64,000 nucleotides of DNA. Origin: Congeria kusceri (Eukaryota; Mollusca; Bivalvia; Myida; Dreissenidae). This document shows positions 59,699-64,000 of the stretch, piece by piece (positions within the stretch are counted from its first letter, which is position 1; each line of letters opens with the position of its first letter). A program made the position numbers and the translations under genes. The notes under the pieces are model-generated. The model made no database searches. It was not told where the DNA came from and saw nothing but the letters and a program-made list of their open reading frames with translations. Location: contig JAPFQT010000417.1 of the NCBI GenBank assembly GCA_027627225.1, forward strand, positions 1 through 64,000, read 5' to 3'.

Positions 59699-60724
59699 GT
59701 CTCAGGCAGGATTCAGACAAAATATGGGAACGATTAATATTATGTTTGTATTACCAATTAAAAGAAAAAAAGAGAATGTATGATGTATCTGCTGACTTTA
59801 CTGAAACGTTCGATTACCTTGTGAGAGATCATTTGGTTCAAATTGTCCAAGCCAAGCGTTCGAGAAAAGATTATTAATTTCATTAAATCTATGAATGCAA
59901 ATGTTAAGTGAAGTTTTAAGTGAGGTCATACGTTGTAATGAAGATTTCTCGTGTTTATTTTGATTAAGACAGGTTTCATCATTATCACCCTTTTACGGTA
60001 TATTCTATTAATTTGAATGACTAGAGGAATATTATATTTTAAATGGAGTTAATGCTATTAATATTGGTTTGTTGTAATTGTTTTGCTATTGTATGCAGAC
60101 GACATTGTAATTACGTCTGAATCTGAGGAAGATTTAAAGAAAGGCTTTGTGTTTATTATAAGAATACTGTGATAGGTGGACACTATTTGTGAATTCAAAT
60201 AAAATGAACGTAATGCTTTAAAAAAAAAAGGTGGCCAGTTAAGGAGAAATATGAACTTTTAATACAAAGGACATGCATTGGAAATTATTAAAACTTGTAC
60301 AAACTTGAGAATTGTATTTATTACATGAGGGTCATTTGCAAATACTTTTGAAACACTTGCAGGCCAGGCTTCAAAAGCTGTTTTTAAATTAAATTCACAT
60401 TTAATGTACTTTAATCTCAATACATACCAAGTAACAGTTATTTGATATACTTGGTGTACCCAATTTAAATTACGGATCAGAGGTTTGGAGTTAAATACAG
60501 TCTATGACACTAAAAGAGCTAATTTAATTGTTTGAACATAAAAAATAGGTGTGAAATTTCCAAACCCCAAATAATTGCGTATCGGGAAAACTTGGTAGAA
60601 CTTCTCTGATTACCAAAAGAGCTTGTAAAGTGATAAGTTACTGGTTAAAGGTTGTTCAGTTAGATGTGCATGAGTATTTTAAGTGTATTTATTTACATAT
60701 GTGTAACAATTGTATGAGTATTCC

Positions 60725-61210
60725 AGGAAAACAATGATGCAAAGCATCATAGGGCGCCGTACAAAACCAAACGTAAAGAGTAAAGAGAAATGAGAACCAT
60801 GTATTAAATTAAAGTAAATTTTCATTCTAGGGTTATTAATACAGTATACATTTATCCTGGGGCTGTTATTAAATAACTACTTTGGAAACACGAAACTGTG
60901 ACTTATGTTAAATATAAATTCCATTGTTATGTAATGTCCGTAAATTTAAATGATCTTACCACCGCATGAAGCCAACATTAAATTAAAGTAACGATGCATG
61001 ATGTGGTTAAAATAACAGTAAACCCATTTTATCATGGGGCTGTTATTGTAAGGCTACTTTAGAAACACGAAACTATGAAGATAAAACTTATGTTTAAGAT
61101 AAATTCCATCGTTATGTAAATTATCTTACCACCTCATGTTTTTCATCAATGATACTTGTATAATCTAAACAATTTACGTAGACATGTATATTTTAAGATT
61201 TTTCCGACAT
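60725..61210. repeat. Dispersed repeat family R1, two tandem copies
   Basis: The family begins at about 60731 with ACAATGATGCAAAGCATCAT and TAGGGCGCC, as at 3893. Blocks TTATC(C/A)TGGGGCTGTTATT, AACACGAAACT, AAATTCCAT(T/C)GTTATGTAA and CTTACCACC(G/T)CATG occur twice, about 185 bp apart (about 60840-60970 and 61030-61140). It lies immediately after the LINE relic, so R1 might be the 3' part of such an element. Confidence 0.55.
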
Positions 61211-61214
61211 GTAA

Positions 61215-62130
61215 TAGCGGGAATTAGTACAAGTGAGCTGTCAAACAATTATTTATTCTATGTATACCAAATAAAAGCAATCGACTGGACACATTCATCA
61301 CATGTAAATAATGATTTGACTAATGATACTCAAAACAAATGTTTGTGCGTATAATTATAATAGTAAACAATGAACTTATAATGAGAACATAAAGTAAAAC
61401 TAACCATAATTAAATGAAATGTTTGGAATTAGATAACGACGTATTTCGATGCTTCAGCCGATCTGGCATCTCTACAGAAGTTAAGAGAAAAATGTAATTC
61501 CAAATAATTCGTAATGAAACTGCTATTCAAATAAACATACATGTTGTATTTATAAATAGAAATTCTACACTCATTATTATTTGTATTGTGTATGATTTTC
61601 TGGATGATTGCAAAGTTGTTGCTAGTATTTTAACACAATTGATACATCCTGCATTACAAAAACATATTGATTATGTTGGGCATTCTAAATTAAAAGAAAA
61701 TTCGGCAAGTCAAACTGTATTAAATGTATATACAGTTGTTAATTAAGTATTTACTATGTACATTTATTTCACAGGCGATGGAAACAAGAAAGATAAAATT
61801 CACTCCGACAAAACACGTAAGTTCCGTTCTTAAACAATATGTACGGATACATTCTTCGCATTCGTGTAATATCTTGTCAAATATGTGTACGATATCACTA
61901 TTTATAGGAATGAATGTATAACGTACAATTAAAATGTTATGTCCGGAAACAATGCACTATTAACACACGATTGTCAAAAAGTGTGAATACTATTGGTGAT
62001 GGATCACGTTTTATCGTGACCAGAAACCAGTTTTTGTGTTTGAAAAAGAAGCAAGAAATGTCTTTTAAGAAGAAAATCGGCGTTGAAGATAATCTTGAGA
62101 TGTCATTTTTTGCTCTAAATATAATACAAG
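61215..62130. other. Spacer without recognised gene
   Basis: A 104-codon plus ORF (61914-62228) runs into the 39-bp repeat below. Its first half (Lys/Phe-rich) has no motif that I recognise. Confidence 0.35.
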
Positions 62131-62143
62131 AGGACCAAGATGT

Positions 62144-62258
62144 TCGGTCACGTGACTTCTCGGACCCCAGATTTGTCGGTCCCTACACAGGAGACTTCTC
62201 CGACCCCAGAAGTTTTGGTCCCTACTAAGGAGACTTCTCGGACACTAGATTTTTCAGA
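62144..62258 (+). repeat. 39-bp tandem repeat, three copies
   Basis: GACTTCTC(G/C)GAC(C/A)C(C/T)AGA(A/T) units start near 62154, 62191 and 62229; the first two are close to identical and the third is diverged. In one frame they encode repeated RDFSDPRF(V)GPY-like peptides, but a stop (TAA) at 62226-62228 ends the frame after two units. It could be a minisatellite within an old exon or a chance frame. Confidence 0.6.
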
Positions 62259-62289
62259 CACCATAAGAAAACGTATCGGCCCCCAAATT

Positions 62290-62420
62290 AATTTGAGATC
62301 AACTCAATTGTTATTAATATCTATACCGTGAATAAACCGATCACATACCGCCCCATGTTTTCACCAGTGATACATGAGTAACCTAAATACTAGTAATTTA
62401 CGTAAATATAATTGATACAT
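62290..62420. repeat. Dispersed repeat family R1, diverged fragment
   Basis: CATACCGCCCCATGTTTTCA, then AGTGATACATGAGTAACCTA and ATTTACGTA, matches the R1 segment ACCACCTCATGTTTTTCATC, then AATGATACTTGTATAATCTA and ATTTACGTA at 61130-61185. Confidence 0.5.
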
Positions 62421-62429
62421 AAATTTGTC

Positions 62430-63580
62430 AGGCAAATTTAACAAATTAAAATTGACAGAAAATAATAGCAGGAATGAATGAAAAGTATTATATATATCAG
62501 ACCTGTGTACATAGTAATGTTAAATAATATACTATATGTATCATTAGTATTGCACATGGGTATTCATTCTACGTAAATGACGTTAGAGTAACATTTCGAC
62601 GTATTACGAAATTTCGTTCACCACATAGATGTTTAACATTTTTATTGATTGAATAACATCTACTATCCAATTATAAATAATTCTTAATAAAACGTAACCA
62701 CAATTCAAATGTAAATAAACATGAATAGTAAGTTTATAAATTTAAATTCCCCATTTATTAAAAATCTCGGATTTAGGACTCTCCTGACGCTAATTGAGGT
62801 ATTAACACACCTGCGCGCTATTTTTATAATAATTCTCTCACCTGCTGGAGTGTGTTGTACTCGATATAATAATTATTGGGAACCCAAGTTGGTTACAACG
62901 TAAAATATTATTTGTACACAATGATACAATAATAGGAAATATAAGCTCCATCAAATTTTCTAATATTTTTTGCTTATTTATCAGAAAAATACGAGAAATT
63001 TACCACTTTATATTTTGTGGTTGTCACGAGAAACCTCAATACTATTGACAGGCAGCCGTGGCGCGAGCTCAACAGGCAACATTTTACGTTGTGACCGACT
63101 GTGGTCCCCGTGAATTGTTGCATTGTAATTGCTATTTCTAGAGCGCGCCTTTTATGTAGGCTAAACAAAATAATTAGTTCATTATGTGAATGAATATAAC
63201 ATTCTGATCATGACCTACAGTGATAAAAATTGTTCATAATTATGTTCAGTTTTAGAGTATATATCGGAGATATGTTTATAACTTTATTTGAACCGCTTAT
63301 TAAAACAAGTATGTAAATTTTAATCCCCAGAAGTATGCAACAGTTATTGGTATACATTAAACCATTGTTATAAGTTTGCATTCCCTAACATTAGAAAATT
63401 TGCCCAATGCTATTGGCATTCAATTTTCTCTCTGCATAATTATTGCAAGAAATCGGGGTCAACGTGATCTTAAACAGCTACGCCGATAAAAGTGTAACGT
63501 TTTGTGAATAAATAGTTCTGCTTTTACTCATTACGTGTTAAACGTTTATCATTGCAACCATTTGAAAATTGTGGATTTAT
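62430..63580. other. AT-rich spacer, nothing recognised
   Basis: No supportable coding region was found. Short ORFs of 60-65 codons on both strands lack motifs. Confidence 0.4.
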
Positions 63581-63623
63581 AATTTATGTTTGGCGCCGCG
63601 CATGATGAGTCTTACCGGAAGCA

Positions 63624-63632
63624 TATAAAAGG
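63624..63632 (+). promoter_or_regulatory. Possible core promoter TATA box (TATAAAAGG)
   Basis: TATAAAAGG is a near-consensus TATA box with GC-richer flanks (GGCGCCGCGC upstream, GGAGCGG downstream), unlike the surrounding AT-rich DNA. A start site would be expected about 30 bp downstream, near 63655. A segment downstream (TCTAAAAATAGCA at about 63878, then AAATGCGTAGCC) resembles 11475-11510, next to the Gypsy relic. This could therefore be a gene promoter or an LTR. The window ends before this can be decided. Confidence 0.3.
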
Positions 63633-64000
63633 AGCGGTTTTATATTTAATGTTTAGAAACACCAACTTCACGTTGCTGAGTGGAATTGAGCATTGTATTG
63701 AACTACACGTTTAAAGAAAATGTAATATTTCCGCTTTCGCCAACACTTTCGATACGTATTGAAACGAAATAGCATTAAATTAATTGCTAATCCCTGTATT
63801 TTTCCCTGTCGCGGAGTCAAAATTGAATTTTCTCCGGCGTCTAGTCTAACATCTTCAAGAAGTAGGTTGTGAATCATTCTAAAAATAGCAAAGTAGAGAT
63901 GGCTGAGACAAATGCGTAGCCGGTAGCATGTGTATGGTGGCGTTTGTGTATGGAAACAATGTGAGCATATCGGTTTTGACGCTGAAACGTTTATATAGAT

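Larger units (their letters stand above)
59108..60710 (+). pseudogene. Decayed third LINE, RT region
   Basis: Recognisable RT fragments appear in order in shifting plus frames: LNVLFTDQEIMKAYKQI (about 59230), GFIVPIHKERKMDDVK with YRGITFLGTF (about 59553-59640), SQAGFRQNMGTINIMFVL (about 59701-59755), LLYADDIVITSESEEDL (about 60090-60140) and LRIVFIT then KAVFKLNSHL (about 60308-60400). This order (fingers, palm, YADD box, thumb) is that of non-LTR reverse transcriptases. Many stops and shifts and an internal duplication show long decay. Relation to the other two LINEs is only general. The YADD aspartates are still present. The left end adjoins the end of copy B. Confidence 0.75.

Overview
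The window looks like AT-rich, repeat-dominated intergenic DNA from an animal, most likely a bivalve mollusc or another lophotrochozoan. I infer this from the strong A+T bias, the absence of dense genes, the LINE/SINE/MITE mixture, and families I associate with bivalve genomes (GGCCAAAA-ended MITEs, TTAA elements with a tRNA-like core, ATGGGACCCAT arrays). I name no species. I found no complete host gene. The only host-like coding piece is a possible terminal exon on the minus strand at 25150-25424, whose stop codon overlaps a polyadenylation signal.

Region by region. 1-9.7 kb: scattered copies of a dispersed family marked by TTCGCCTTAATACTGCA, a 585-bp palindromic MITE, another hairpin, and a TTAA-flanked MITE sitting inside one copy of that family. 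9.7-21.3 kb: two inverted relics of the 3' part of a Ty3/Gypsy-like pol gene (about 11.6-12.5 kb on plus, 18.6-19.6 kb on minus), two arrays rich in ATGGG/CCCAT words, a second TTAA element with a tRNA-like segment, and a GGCC-ended MITE. 21-31 kb: a hairpin, microsatellites, the candidate exon, a 1.85-kb tract almost without G on the plus strand, and a 1.93-kb element with about 515-bp terminal inverted repeats built from a 21-bp CpG-rich unit. 31-40 kb: degenerate trinucleotide DNA, a local duplication, a GACA array, a roughly 155-bp tandem family, and a tRNA-derived SINE inside an ACT microsatellite.

40.7-59 kb is the most structured part. A segment of about 4.3 kb containing a roughly 95-bp satellite is present twice in tandem (A: 40745-46330; B: 46625-58990). 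Copy A was invaded by a 1.53-kb retroelement (10-bp target duplication). Copy B was invaded by a minus-strand LINE (7-bp target duplication), which was then hit by a tRNA-derived SINE and by a nearly complete plus-strand LINE at 49639-54700 (8-bp target duplication). Copy A gives the empty site for the insertion in B, and B gives the one for A. The plus-strand LINE has ORF1 (coiled coil plus L1-type RNA-binding domain) and ORF2 (endonuclease, reverse transcriptase, Cys/His C-terminus), each broken by one frameshift. Once the ORF1 shift is allowed for, ORF1 and ORF2 share a frame and are separated by one UAG. 59-60.7 kb is a decayed third LINE, and 60.7-64 kb holds dispersed repeats, a 39-bp tandem repeat and a TATA-box-like site near the end.
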